DNA from: CALOCN01 sp942491735
GTDB lineage: Bacteria; Eisenbacteria; RBG-16-71-46; JABDJR01
Direction of reading: 5' to 3'
DNA length: 64,000 nucleotides
NCBI GenBank assembly: GCA_942491735.1
Contig: CALOCN010000014.1
Span: forward strand, 1,674,001-1,738,000
The stretch's first letter is position 1. The number at the start of each line of letters is the position of its first letter. Both the position numbers and the translations under genes were made by a program. Under the pieces are notes generated by a model, which was given only the letters and a program-made list of their open reading frames with translations, had not been told where the DNA came from and did no database searches. Positions 29,282 through 37,839 of the stretch are shown here, one piece after another.

Positions 29282-29563
29282 CTACCAGTTGGACCGACGA
29301 CCGCCGCCGCCGCCGCCACCCTCGCGGGGCTTGGCCTCGTTGACCTTGAGGGCCCGACCATCCACGGAGTGGTTGTTCAGGGCCTGGATGGCCTCGGGGG
29401 CACCGGTGCTCATCTCGACGAACGCGAAGCCACGGGGGCTTCCCGTCTCGCGGTCGGTGATCACGGCCACCGAGTCCACGGAGCCATGCTCGGCGAACAG
29501 GGTGCGGAGGTTGTCCTCGGTCATGCTGAACGGCATGTTGCCGACGTAAATCTTCTGGGACAT
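29282..29563 (-). CDS. RRM-domain RNA-binding protein
   Basis: A 93-residue protein with a single RNA-recognition motif: RNP2 IYVGNM (5-10) and RNP1 RGFAFVEM (~44-51), followed by a glycine-rich tail ending RRSNW. Such small RRM proteins in cyanobacteria and other phyla are cold-induced RNA chaperones. The start ATG has GAGGAATACC ahead. The upstream gap suggests a leader of about 200 nt. Confidence 0.94.
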   Translation of the reverse strand: MSQKIYVGNMPFSMTEDNLRTLFAEHGSVDSVAVITDRETGSPRGFAFVEMSTGAPEAIQALNNHSVDGRALKVNEAKPREGGGGGGGRRSNW

Positions 29564-29771
29564 GGTATTCCTCGATCGGGCGGACTGCGCATCGCTCCAC
29601 CCGAACTCAGGAGTGTGGCCCGATTGGAATCCCCGCCACGGACGCGGCAAGGGCATAGGGCCTACTAGGTCGTTGGAACACCGGGTCGTGGAGAGAACTC
29701 AGGAGGAATTCGGAATAATCCGGAACACGTCAGGAGGTTTCTTCAGAAGGGTGCGCCAAATGCGCAGGGGC

Positions 29772-29779
29772 ACTATAGC
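29772..29779 (-). promoter_or_regulatory. Putative -10 element GCTATAGT for the RRM gene
   Basis: Same octamer as at 13446-13453. It lies 208 bp before the RRM start codon. No good -35 box. Confidence 0.35.
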
Positions 29780-29844
29780 AGTGATCGACACGGGAAGGAG
29801 AAAAGATTGTGTTTTTGTTCCCAGTGGCCGGGAACAGCCCTCGC

Positions 29845-29852
29845 GCTATACT
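29845..29852 (+). promoter_or_regulatory. Putative -10 element GCTATACT for the SEC-C gene
   Basis: Lies 25 bp before the ATG; AAAGGAGG sits between it and the start. Same octamer as at 25829-25836. Confidence 0.4.
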
Positions 29853-29877
29853 CCCGTGTCAAAGGAGGCGCCAGCCA

Positions 29878-30204
29878 ATGAATCAGGAGAACAAGACCCG
29901 GGGCCGCAACTCCCCGTGCCACTGTGGTTCCGGGAAGAAGTACAAGCAATGCTGCCTGGTCAAGGACGAGGCCGCGCAACGCGAGGCCCGTGCCGCCGCG
30001 GCCAAGGAAGCGGCGGCGGCAATCGAGAACGAGCCGGCCGAGGCCGGCGAGGGCCCAGCCGAGGACAGCGCGGCCGGAGGGATGGATCGGACCGCCCACC
30101 ACCAGACGCCTCGGCGGGACACGGCGCAGCCGTGGAAGCGTGGGGCAGCCAACGCTCCTTCCGCCCAGCGCAAGAGCCTGCCCCGCAAGACGGGGGGGAA
30201 GTAG
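29878..30204 (+). CDS. SEC-C motif protein
   Basis: 108 residues. A SEC-C zinc-binding motif is at the N-terminus (RNSPCHCGSGKKYKQCC, ~10-26), the element found at the end of SecA and in many small proteins. The rest is an Ala/Glu-rich helix and a basic, low-complexity tail ending RKSLPRKTGGK. The start ATG follows AAAGGAGG. Partner unknown; the tail suggests nucleic-acid or ribosome contact. Confidence 0.85.
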   Translation: MNQENKTRGRNSPCHCGSGKKYKQCCLVKDEAAQREARAAAAKEAAAAIENEPAEAGEGPAEDSAAGGMDRTAHHQTPRRDTAQPWKRGAANAPSAQRKSLPRKTGGK

Positions 30205-30321
30205 CCTCCGCCCTGCTGGCGTAGGGTGCTAAAACCGGGTAACGTACGCTGTCGCGATCGACGCCACCCATCCGGCATAGCGATTGTGTCGTAACGCATT
30301 GAACAACAAGGAGATATACGC

Positions 30322-30651
30322 ATGTCCGAAGCGAAGGGATTGAGCAAGCCGGTCAAACTGCAGGCCGAACTGGCGGCCATGTTGGGTGTCGCGGAGCTGC
30401 CCCGGACCGAAATCACCAAGAAATTGTGGGACTACATCAAGGCGAACGGCCTGCAGACCAAGACCGAGAACGGGAAGCCGGAGAATGCCGGCAAGTTCAT
30501 CGTCGCCGACGCCACCCTGCTGCCCATTTTTTGCAAGACCAAGTCGACGAGCAAGTCCGGCAAGCTCACCGACCTGACCCAGCTCAAGGAAGGCGAGACC
30601 ATCAACATGATGCAGATGGCCGCCGTCGTGGGAGCCAATATCGTCGACTAG
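30322..30651 (+). CDS. SWIB/MDM2-domain protein
   Basis: A 109-residue protein with a SWIB/MDM2-like fold at the N-terminal half: LSKPVKLQAELAAMLGVAELPRTEITKKLWDYIKANGLQ. SWIB domains are mainly eukaryotic chromatin modules but occur as stand-alone proteins in Chlamydiae and several other bacterial phyla, with unclear function. An ideal ribosome-binding site (AAGGAGATATACGC) precedes the ATG, suggesting strong expression. Flanked by the SEC-C gene upstream and a convergent small gene. Confidence 0.88.
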   Translation: MSEAKGLSKPVKLQAELAAMLGVAELPRTEITKKLWDYIKANGLQTKTENGKPENAGKFIVADATLLPIFCKTKSTSKSGKLTDLTQLKEGETINMMQMAAVVGANIVD

Positions 30652-30693
30652 CCCTGATCATCGACTCGCGCTGCGCGGATGCCCTGGGCCGCT

Positions 30694-30918
30694 CTAGCCG
30701 CCCAGGGTCCACACCTCGCGACCGGTCTTGAGGTGCTTCTTGTGGATGACCACGTCCTCCGCCCCTTCGGCTTCGGCGATGGCCAGGAGTTCCGCGTAGT
30801 CTTCCGGGGTGCCGTCGCAGAATCCCATGGGTCGCGAGTTGTTGGGCAGGTTGAGTTGAACCCGGAACTCGCCACGATTCCAGCGTGTCTGCGTAGCGTT
30901 GCTGTAGGGGTGGATCAT
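30694..30918 (-). CDS. Small protein of unknown function
   Basis: 74 residues: an N-terminal RGEFRVQLNLPNN strand, a helix DYAELLAIAEAEGAED and a C-terminal VVIHKKHLKTGREVWTLGG. No known family. The compact alpha/beta pattern and AGGATGG upstream of the ATG support a real gene. Converges with the SWIB gene. Confidence 0.6.
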   Translation of the reverse strand: MIHPYSNATQTRWNRGEFRVQLNLPNNSRPMGFCDGTPEDYAELLAIAEAEGAEDVVIHKKHLKTGREVWTLGG

Positions 30919-31006
30919 GGATCCATCCTAGGACACTGCCTTCCCGGTCGCCAGCGGCTTTTGAGCCGGAGTGCGTGAGCCGGTGGAGAGCAGGAGGACC
31001 CTCCGG

Positions 31007-31969
31007 ATGGTGTCACGCCCGGCCGAGATCCCCTGCGCGGACCTGGACGCCGCGGTCGCTTTCCTTACCGGGAACCTCGGGTTCCGTATCGACATGGTGT
31101 TCCCGGCGGATCGCCCCACGGCGGTTGAACTCTCGGGGTTCGGCGTGTCCCTTCGACTCGTCTCCAGCGCGGGCCCCGTCCGGGAGCCGGTGTCGGCCCA
31201 CCCTTCGCTGGGTGTCACCCGGTTTGGCCGCGACCGCAACTGGCATGTCGGACGCGCCGGGATGCAGTACCGGGATCTGATCCCCGGGCGGCTCGGCGGT
31301 TGGACCGTGGCCTCGCACATCCGGATTGCCGACGAGGGGCCGGTGCCCGACTATGTCCACTATCACGAGATCCGTTTCCAGATGATCTACTGCTATCGGG
31401 GTTGGGTCCGTGTAGTCTACGAGGATCAGGGTGAGCCCTTCGTCATGAACGCCGGCGATTGTGTTCTCCAGCCGCCGGGGATCCGGCACCGGGTCCTCGG
31501 GAGTTCGGCCGGGCTCGAGGTGATCGAAGTGGGTTGCCCGGCCGAGCATGAGACGTGGGCCGACCACGAGCTGACCCTGCCCACGGGGAGCGTGCGATCG
31601 GATCGCGACTTCGACGGGCAGCGCTTCCACCGGCACGTGGCCCAGGACGCGGGGTGGGAAGCATCGGATAGGGAAGGGTTCCTCTCGCGGGACCTTGGGA
31701 TCGGGGAAGCAACGCGTGAGGTGGCCACGGCCCGGGTGCTCCGGGTCGCGCGGGGGCCGGCAGGGGTCTCGTCCAACCCGTCCGATCGACAGCGCTTCCT
31801 GTTCGTGCTGGAGGGAAGGGCGGCGCTCCGGACCGCCGGCGTTCCCGACATCGAAATCGAGTCCGGAGACTCCATGGTCGTCCTCCCATCCGTCGCCTTC
31901 GACTGGATCGACTGCTCACCGGACCTCGAGTGCCTCGAAGTGTCCCTACCCAGGAAAGCCAGCCCATGA
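31007..31969 (+). CDS. VOC-cupin fusion protein
   Basis: 320 residues. Residues ~1-60 are like half of a vicinal-oxygen-chelate (glyoxalase) module (IPCADLDAAVAFLTGNLGFRID). Two cupin domains follow: the first with HYHEIRFQMIYCYRGWV and PGIRHRV, the second with RFLFVLEGRAALRTAG and a degenerate metal site. At most one cupin keeps a full His set, so one domain may be structural. ATG at 31007 follows AGGAGG; a GTG at 30971 has no such signal. It overlaps the next gene by ATGA. Confidence 0.78.
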   Translation: MVSRPAEIPCADLDAAVAFLTGNLGFRIDMVFPADRPTAVELSGFGVSLRLVSSAGPVREPVSAHPSLGVTRFGRDRNWHVGRAGMQYRDLIPGRLGGWTVASHIRIADEGPVPDYVHYHEIRFQMIYCYRGWVRVVYEDQGEPFVMNAGDCVLQPPGIRHRVLGSSAGLEVIEVGCPAEHETWADHELTLPTGSVRSDRDFDGQRFHRHVAQDAGWEASDREGFLSRDLGIGEATREVATARVLRVARGPAGVSSNPSDRQRFLFVLEGRAALRTAGVPDIEIESGDSMVVLPSVAFDWIDCSPDLECLEVSLPRKASP

Positions 31970-32751
31970 CAACCGTGCGGATAGCCCTTGAGCGATGTGT
32001 ACTGACGATCCTTCTTCTGGGCCTGGCCCTGCCGGCGAACGCGAGTCCCCAGGAGGAGGAGCAGGGTTGGCGGGCCCGGATCGCGCCCTACTTCTGGCTC
32101 ACATCGGTCAGCGGTGACCTGACCCTGGTGGGACAGGACGTGCCCGCGGACACGCCGCTCGGCGATGTCCTCGAGGCGCTCGACGCCTCCATCATGTCGC
32201 ACTTCGAGGTCAGCAACGGGAATTGGGGCGTCTTCCTCGGTCAGGTCTACGCCAGGATGTCGACCGGGTTCGAGACCGGCGGCCCCATCAAGGTGAGCGT
32301 TGATGCGAGTCTTGTCCTGCGGGTGATCGAGTCGGGCGGGGTCGTTCGGTTGCTGGATTCCCGATCCAAGTGGTCACCCGATGTCAGCGCGATCGTGGGC
32401 ATCCGCTATTGGAGTCAGGAGTTCGAGCTGCAGCGCGGAGACCGGACTCCCACCCGGCTCGGGGTCGACTGGCTGGACCCGTTCCTGGGCGTCCGCGCCT
32501 CGTTCCATCCGTCCAACAGGGTCGAGTTCGACTTCCGCGGGGACGTGGGAGGATTCGGGATCTCGAACGATACGTCCGATATCTCCTGGAACCTCTGGTT
32601 CAACGCGGCCTACCATGTCTCGTCGACAGTGTCCTTTTGGGCAGGCTATCGGGCGCTCTATGCGGACTTCACCGAGGGGGAAAACATCGGGCGGTACACC
32701 TACGACGCGACGTTGCATGGTCCCACTCTGGGGATCGGGTTCACGTTCTGA
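31966..32751 (+). CDS. Outer-membrane beta-barrel protein
   Basis: 261 residues with signal peptide ERCVLTILLLGLALPANAS and amphipathic strands throughout (RIAPYFWLTSVSGDLTL; VSAIVGIRYWSQEFEL; NLWFNAAYHVSSTVSFWAGYRALY), ending in GIGFTF with the terminal Phe typical of BAM substrates. Possible small porin or OmpA-like barrel. It overlaps the VOC-cupin gene by ATGA. Confidence 0.78.
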   Translation: MTTVRIALERCVLTILLLGLALPANASPQEEEQGWRARIAPYFWLTSVSGDLTLVGQDVPADTPLGDVLEALDASIMSHFEVSNGNWGVFLGQVYARMSTGFETGGPIKVSVDASLVLRVIESGGVVRLLDSRSKWSPDVSAIVGIRYWSQEFELQRGDRTPTRLGVDWLDPFLGVRASFHPSNRVEFDFRGDVGGFGISNDTSDISWNLWFNAAYHVSSTVSFWAGYRALYADFTEGENIGRYTYDATLHGPTLGIGFTF

Positions 32752-32766
32752 CCGCCGGGCCCGACG

Positions 32767-35700
32767 TCAGGAGAGCAGGATCTCCAGATCCTCGGGGGCC
32801 AACTTCTGCATGAGGCTCCGGTCCTCGGTGATGATCGAGGTGGCGAGGTCCCGCTTGGCGTCCTGGAGTTCGAGGATGCGTTCCTCTACCGTGTCCCTGG
32901 CGATCAGCCGATAGGCGAACACCTGGCGGGTCTGTCCGATCCGGTGGGCGCGATCAATGGCCTGGGCTTCCACCGCGGGATTCCACCAGGGATCGAGCAG
33001 GAAGACGTAGTCCGCCGCGGTGAGGTTCAGTCCCAGCCCGCCTGCCTTGAGGCTGATGAGGAACAGGGGACACTGGGGATCCTCCTGGAAGCGGGCGATC
33101 TTCTCTTCCCGCTTGCGGGTGCGCCCGTCGAGGTACTCGTAGGGGATCCCTTCGTCATCCAGGTGGCGTCGCACGATGGCGAGAAAGCGGGTGAACTGGG
33201 AGAACACCAGCGCCTTGTGTCCCTCGTCGATGATCTCCCGTAGCAAGGGGAGCAACGCTTCGATCTTCGCCCCCTCCTCGTCTTCGAACTCCGGATCGAT
33301 CAGCGCCGGGTGACAGGCGGCCTGGCGCAGACGCAGCAGGGCTTCCAGAACGTGGATCTTGGATCGGTTCAGACCCACCTCGTCCACCTTTTGCTTCAGG
33401 GACGTGCGGTAGTGCTCACGGAGTTCACGGTACCGGCGCAGCTGCTTTCCCTTGAGCTCGCAGATCAGGGTCTGTTCGCTGCGGGCCGGCAACTCGGATG
33501 CCACCTGTTCCTTGGTGCGCCGCAGGATGAACGGGCGCACCGCCCGGGCGACCAGGGAGAGGTTCCCTGCATCGGCCGTTCCGTTTCTCAGCGCCAGTCT
33601 CTGGAACCCCGCCGCGCTGCCCAGCATGCCGGGGTTGAGGAACTCGAAGAGGCTCCACAGCTCGCCCAGATGGTTCTCGATGGGGGTGCCGGAGAGCGCC
33701 AGCCGGTGTCGCGCCTTGAGCAGGCGAACCGCCTTGGCGCGGCCCGTTCGTGCGTTCTTGATCGCCTGGGCTTCGTCGAGCACCACATAGTCGAAGGCAA
33801 CCTCCTGGAATTTCAGGATGTCGCGGTGGAGCGTGGCATAGGTGGTGAGCACCAGGTCACAGTCGGGGAAGTCGACCTGGCGGTTGGGACCGGAGTGGAC
33901 GAGGACCCGCAGGTTCGGGGCGAAGCGTTCGGCCTCGGTGTGCCAGTTCCAGAGAACGGAACGGGGGACGACGACCAGGGACGGGAGTCGGGGCGTATTG
34001 TCCCCGGCTTCGTGGCGGCGCGCCTCGAGCAGGGCGAGAACCTGGACCGTCTTGCCCAGGCCCATGTCGTCGGCAAGACAGCCGCCGAACCCGGAGTCCC
34101 GGAGGAATCCGATCCAACCCAACCCATCCTTCTGGTAGTCCCGGAGGGTGCCCTGGAAGGATGCCGGCGGGGAGGCGGGTCCGACCCCGGCGCCCAGTGA
34201 CAATCGCCGACGTGCCTCACTGAAGCGGTCGTCGTAGCGGGGTTCGGGAAGGGTGGCGAGGAGGGCGTCGAGCACCGCGACGTGGGTGCGGGAAAACCGC
34301 AGTCCGTCCTCGTGCGACTTGCCCAGATTCCCCAGGAGACCGTACTTGGCCATCCAGTCCTCGGGGATCAGGCCGATCGAGCCGTCATCGAGGCGAACAA
34401 AGGTCTCTCCGGCCGTGGCGGCCCGGAGAAGCTCGGGGAGCTTCAGGTGGGTCTCGCCATAGGCGAGCGAGCCGTGAAGGTCGAACCAGTCGATTCCCGA
34501 GGTGACCTCGAGTTGGAACTCCCCGGCGTTGCGATAGCGCTTTCCTTTGACCTCGACCCTCCAGCCGTCCTTGATGAGCTGGCGCACCGCCGGGCCGAAG
34601 TTCCGCGCGGCCAGCGAGAAGGTGGTCTCCGAGTCCGGGCGGGTGCGCGGCAGACGGAAACCCAGTTCCACCAGGCGATCGGCGGCCGCCCGTTCCGCAT
34701 CGGGATCGCGCACCAGGAGACGGCGCTCGGCGCGGTCGTAGAGCTTGAGACCCGATTCCCGGTGCCGGACCATGTGCCCGGCATAGTCGAACCGGAGCTG
34801 GGCCACCATGCGGGCCGGGGCACCGCTGCTATCGGGTTCGTCCACGATCAGGAGCGGGACCGGCTCGGGTTCCGAGGCCTCCACGTTGAGACCGGCCGGG
34901 AGCTCCACCTGGGGCGACCCGGGCAGGAGGAGGATCTTCTCCAGGAACGCATCGTGATCCTCGGCCGGGATCTCGATGGGTTGGGCATTCGTGGCCAGGT
35001 CGATCCAGCCCTCGCCGGCGGTGGCCACCGGGGCCACTACGTCCTCGATCAGGACCACCGCGTTGCTGATCCGCAGTCTGGGATCGGTCAAGGCAACGGA
35101 CTCCTCGCCACGGACCAGGCGGGCCCGGACCTGCAGCCGACCGTCACGGCCCGTCTCGGTGACCATGAGGCGGAAATCCCAGGGGGGGCCGTCATCCCAG
35201 CGGAGGACCACCGGTTCCAGGCCGCGGGGCGCGTTCACCAGGGCGCGTCCGGTGAGACACATGCGTTCCAGGAGGATCGCTTCGGTAGGACGACGCAGGA
35301 AGAACGTGGATTCGCCCTGTCGAGTCAGGTGAGGGTCGCTCTGGCGAAGGAACTGGTCGTACTGGACGCCGAAGGACGAGGGGCTCGAGCCCAGGAGCAG
35401 GGCGAGAATCTCCGCGTCGCGTGGATCCGGAACCCGGAACGGTGCCCCGTCGTTGACCCGCCAGGGGCGTGGTTTGCCGAGCAGGCCGTCCGCCCGTTGC
35501 TCCCGGGTGGTCACCGTGACCGAGATCCCCCGGGGTGAGGTGGGGGTGTCGATGAGATAGGCAATCTGCCATGCCTCGGGGTCGATCGGATCGGCGGGTG
35601 TGGAGAGTTCCTCGGGGCGGTGGGCGTTTCGCAGCGCGTATTCCCAGGGAACGATGCCGCGCTGACGCCGCGTGGATGGGGCGACCTCGGGAGGATCCTC

Positions 35701-36099
35701 GAAACGGTCCATGAATCGCAGGTCGGGGATCAGGGCGAGATCCTCGCTCATCCGGGCCTCGTTGAGCAGCCGGTGGCGATCGGCGTAGTGGATGACCGCC
35801 CAGATGTGCTTGCAGATATCGAAGCGGTCCTCGAAGTATCGGCAGGAGCAATAGGCATCCAACTCGCCTTCGCCCTCGCCGGGGCCGACCCATACGGTAT
35901 AGAGCCGCGTACCCTGGACCTCGGCCTGGATGTTCGCATCGTCCCCGCCGATCTGGATCACCGCTCCCTTGCGGAAGTAGGTGGTGCCGCGGGTGCGGAC
36001 GGAACTCTGGACCTGGGAGGCCAGTCGCTGGGCTAGGGGTGTTGTATAGGTGGGCAAGGGACAACGCGATGTGTGGGAGGAGAGTCGGTCAGAAGGCAT
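32767..36099 (-). CDS. SNF2-family helicase with an N-terminal SWIM zinc finger
   Basis: 1110 residues. A SWIM zinc finger (C84-x-C86-x9-C96-x-H98) opens the protein. After a ~500-residue linker comes the SNF2 motor: motif I LADDMGLGKT, motif II DEAQ, motif III ALSGTPIENH, and the C-terminal helicase half with SLKAGGLGLNLTAADYV and DRAHRIGQT. This matches bacterial HepA/RapA-like or HelZ-type SWIM-SNF2 proteins that move along DNA or displace RNA polymerase. It stands alone between convergent and same-strand genes. Confidence 0.93.
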   Translation of the reverse strand: MPSDRLSSHTSRCPLPTYTTPLAQRLASQVQSSVRTRGTTYFRKGAVIQIGGDDANIQAEVQGTRLYTVWVGPGEGEGELDAYCSCRYFEDRFDICKHIWAVIHYADRHRLLNEARMSEDLALIPDLRFMDRFEDPPEVAPSTRRQRGIVPWEYALRNAHRPEELSTPADPIDPEAWQIAYLIDTPTSPRGISVTVTTREQRADGLLGKPRPWRVNDGAPFRVPDPRDAEILALLLGSSPSSFGVQYDQFLRQSDPHLTRQGESTFFLRRPTEAILLERMCLTGRALVNAPRGLEPVVLRWDDGPPWDFRLMVTETGRDGRLQVRARLVRGEESVALTDPRLRISNAVVLIEDVVAPVATAGEGWIDLATNAQPIEIPAEDHDAFLEKILLLPGSPQVELPAGLNVEASEPEPVPLLIVDEPDSSGAPARMVAQLRFDYAGHMVRHRESGLKLYDRAERRLLVRDPDAERAAADRLVELGFRLPRTRPDSETTFSLAARNFGPAVRQLIKDGWRVEVKGKRYRNAGEFQLEVTSGIDWFDLHGSLAYGETHLKLPELLRAATAGETFVRLDDGSIGLIPEDWMAKYGLLGNLGKSHEDGLRFSRTHVAVLDALLATLPEPRYDDRFSEARRRLSLGAGVGPASPPASFQGTLRDYQKDGLGWIGFLRDSGFGGCLADDMGLGKTVQVLALLEARRHEAGDNTPRLPSLVVVPRSVLWNWHTEAERFAPNLRVLVHSGPNRQVDFPDCDLVLTTYATLHRDILKFQEVAFDYVVLDEAQAIKNARTGRAKAVRLLKARHRLALSGTPIENHLGELWSLFEFLNPGMLGSAAGFQRLALRNGTADAGNLSLVARAVRPFILRRTKEQVASELPARSEQTLICELKGKQLRRYRELREHYRTSLKQKVDEVGLNRSKIHVLEALLRLRQAACHPALIDPEFEDEEGAKIEALLPLLREIIDEGHKALVFSQFTRFLAIVRRHLDDEGIPYEYLDGRTRKREEKIARFQEDPQCPLFLISLKAGGLGLNLTAADYVFLLDPWWNPAVEAQAIDRAHRIGQTRQVFAYRLIARDTVEERILELQDAKRDLATSIITEDRSLMQKLAPEDLEILLS

Positions 36100-36126
36100 T
36101 GATGCTAAGGCATAACTCGTTTACTT

Positions 36127-37116
36127 TCAAGGCATTCCGGTGGAATCGGAAACTTTGATCACCACCTTGCCCATGGGGTGCCCCTCTTCGACGTAGCGAA
36201 TGGCTTCCGGGACCTTCTCCAGGGGTTCACGCCGATCGATCACGGGGACCACGCTGCCGGCCTCGAGGAGTCCGCTGAGGACGACCAGGTCGGCCTGGTT
36301 GGGCTTGGCCAGGTAGTTCCCCAGGTGCCGCTTTCCGATGAGGTTGAGCCAGGGGGCCAGGATCACGGTCCGCATCAACTGACGCATGGAACCTCCCGCC
36401 AGGACGAACCTTCCGGTAGGAGTCAGCGCCCGGCGGTAATCCAGGGGGGAACGGTCTCCTCCCGTGGCGAGAATCAGATCGTAGCGATGATCCTCCCGGG
36501 CAAAATCCTCGCGGGTGTAGTCGAGCACCCGGTCCGCGCCGATCGAGGCCACGAGATCCACGCTACGCGTGCTGCACACCCCGGTGACGTGGGCTCCCAT
36601 CGCCTTGGCAATCTGGACGGCAAAGGTTCCCACTCCGCCGGATGCGCCATGGATGAGAACCCGCTGCCCGGCCTGGATGCGCCCATGGTCGCGCAGTCCC
36701 TGGAGGGCGGTCACTCCGGCCTCGGGGACCGCAGCCGCCACTTCCGGGTCGATTCCTTCCGGCAGGGGAGCGAGCAGATCCTCGCGGGCGCAGGCGAACT
36801 CGGCGAATGCGCCGAAGCCGTCCCCGGAGATATCCCCGTAGACGAGGTCTCCTGGTTGGAACCGAGTGACCCCGGAACCCACCGTATGCACCCGCCCCGC
36901 GAGGTCGGCCCCGGGAATGGGAAACTTGGGCTTGCGCAAGCCGGCAAAGAGCCGCACCAGGAACGGGTCCGCGCGCAGGAGATGCCAGTCGCCGGCGTTG
37001 ACCGAGGCGGCATGGACTTCGATCAAAACCTGGCTGTCCCCGGGAGTCGGTGTGGGGACGTCTTCCAGACGCAGAACGTCGGGTGAGCCGTAGCGGGGCC
37101 AAACGATTGCTTTCAC
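36127..37116 (-). CDS. NADPH-dependent quinone oxidoreductase-like MDR protein
   Basis: 329 residues of the medium-chain dehydrogenase/reductase family, zeta-crystallin-like and without the catalytic zinc set. Nucleotide-binding motif VLIHGASGGVGTFAVQIAK; N-terminal GroES-like domain with GADLAGRVHTVGSGV. Probably an NADPH quinone or enone reductase. Last residues DSTGMP. It follows 27 bp beyond the SNF2 gene start on the same strand. Confidence 0.9.
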   Translation of the reverse strand: MKAIVWPRYGSPDVLRLEDVPTPTPGDSQVLIEVHAASVNAGDWHLLRADPFLVRLFAGLRKPKFPIPGADLAGRVHTVGSGVTRFQPGDLVYGDISGDGFGAFAEFACAREDLLAPLPEGIDPEVAAAVPEAGVTALQGLRDHGRIQAGQRVLIHGASGGVGTFAVQIAKAMGAHVTGVCSTRSVDLVASIGADRVLDYTREDFAREDHRYDLILATGGDRSPLDYRRALTPTGRFVLAGGSMRQLMRTVILAPWLNLIGKRHLGNYLAKPNQADLVVLSGLLEAGSVVPVIDRREPLEKVPEAIRYVEEGHPMGKVVIKVSDSTGMP

Positions 37117-37160
37117 GGGAGGTCAGCCTAGGGGGGGAGGTGGGGAGGGTCAAGGCCTCG

Positions 37161-37190
37161 GTGACACGCGACCTCGTGAGCCCGTATTCT
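37161..37190 (+). promoter_or_regulatory. Putative sigma-70 promoter of the YciO-type gene
   Basis: GTGACA (37161-37166), 18-bp spacer, TATTCT (37185-37190). Only 7 bp separate the -10 from the ATG, so the mRNA could be leaderless. No SD is present. Confidence 0.45.
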
Positions 37191-37197
37191 CTTGCCT

Positions 37198-37818
37198 ATG
37201 AGCAACTACGTCAGCATTCATCCCGTGACCCCTCAGCCGCGGTTGATCGAACAGGTAGTGAAGGTGGTGGAGCGCGGCGGTGTGATCGCGTACCCCACCG
37301 ACTCGTGCTATGCCCTGGGGACCGCCATGGCGAACAAGGCGGGGCTGGAACGGATCTGCCGCATTCGCGGCATTGATCCGGGCCATCGGTTTACCCTGCT
37401 CCTGCACGATCTCTCGGAGGCAGGCACCTACGCCAAGTTCGACACCCCGGTCTTTCGCCTGCTCAAGACGGTGACCCCGGGTCCCTATGCGCTTCTGCTT
37501 CCGGCGACCCGCGAGGTGCCGCGCCGACTGGTCGATCCCAAGCGCAAGACCATCGGATTGCGGGTCCCGGATCATCCCATCGCCTTGGCCCTGCTGCGCG
37601 CCCTCGGCGCGCCCATGATGACCTCTTCCCTGATCCTTCCGGGGGAGGACGCGGCGCTGACCGACCCGGAGGACATCCGGGATCGCCTGGAGAGAAGCCT
37701 GGATCTGATCGTCGATGGGGGAGACTGCAGTTCCGAACCCACGACCGTGGTGGACCTGACCGGCGAGGAACCGGTGGTGGTCCGGGTGGGCAAGGGAGAT
37801 CCGACCCCGTTCCAGTAG
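37198..37818 (+). CDS. Sua5/YciO/YrdC-domain protein (YciO type)
   Basis: 206 residues of the YrdC fold. N-terminal VVERGGVIAYPTDSCYALG and KTIGLRVPDHPIALALLRAL are the hallmarks of the YciO/Sua5 family, and no C-terminal Sua5 domain is present. Sua5/YrdC makes threonylcarbamoyl-AMP for tRNA t6A; YciO itself has a less certain role. The next gene, a selenoprotein, begins 22 bp further, so the two are likely one operon. Confidence 0.88.
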   Translation: MSNYVSIHPVTPQPRLIEQVVKVVERGGVIAYPTDSCYALGTAMANKAGLERICRIRGIDPGHRFTLLLHDLSEAGTYAKFDTPVFRLLKTVTPGPYALLLPATREVPRRLVDPKRKTIGLRVPDHPIALALLRALGAPMMTSSLILPGEDAALTDPEDIRDRLERSLDLIVDGGDCSSEPTTVVDLTGEEPVVVRVGKGDPTPFQ

Positions 37819-37839
37819 GAACGAGAAAGAGAGAGCGTG

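Larger units (their letters stand above)
29564..29877. other. 314-bp divergent intergenic region
   Basis: Lies between the RRM gene and the SEC-C gene. Minus strand: GCTATAGT at 29772-29779 would start an RRM transcript with a ~200-nt 5' leader. Plus strand: GCTATACT at 29845-29852 lies 25 bp before the SEC-C start. No open frame with family features was seen. Confidence 0.5.

Noticed and set aside
30308..30321. AAGGAGATATACGC resembling a cloning-vector ribosome-binding site
   Set aside because: Only 14 bases match and flanks are native GC-rich sequence with a SWIB gene; no vector contamination is implied.
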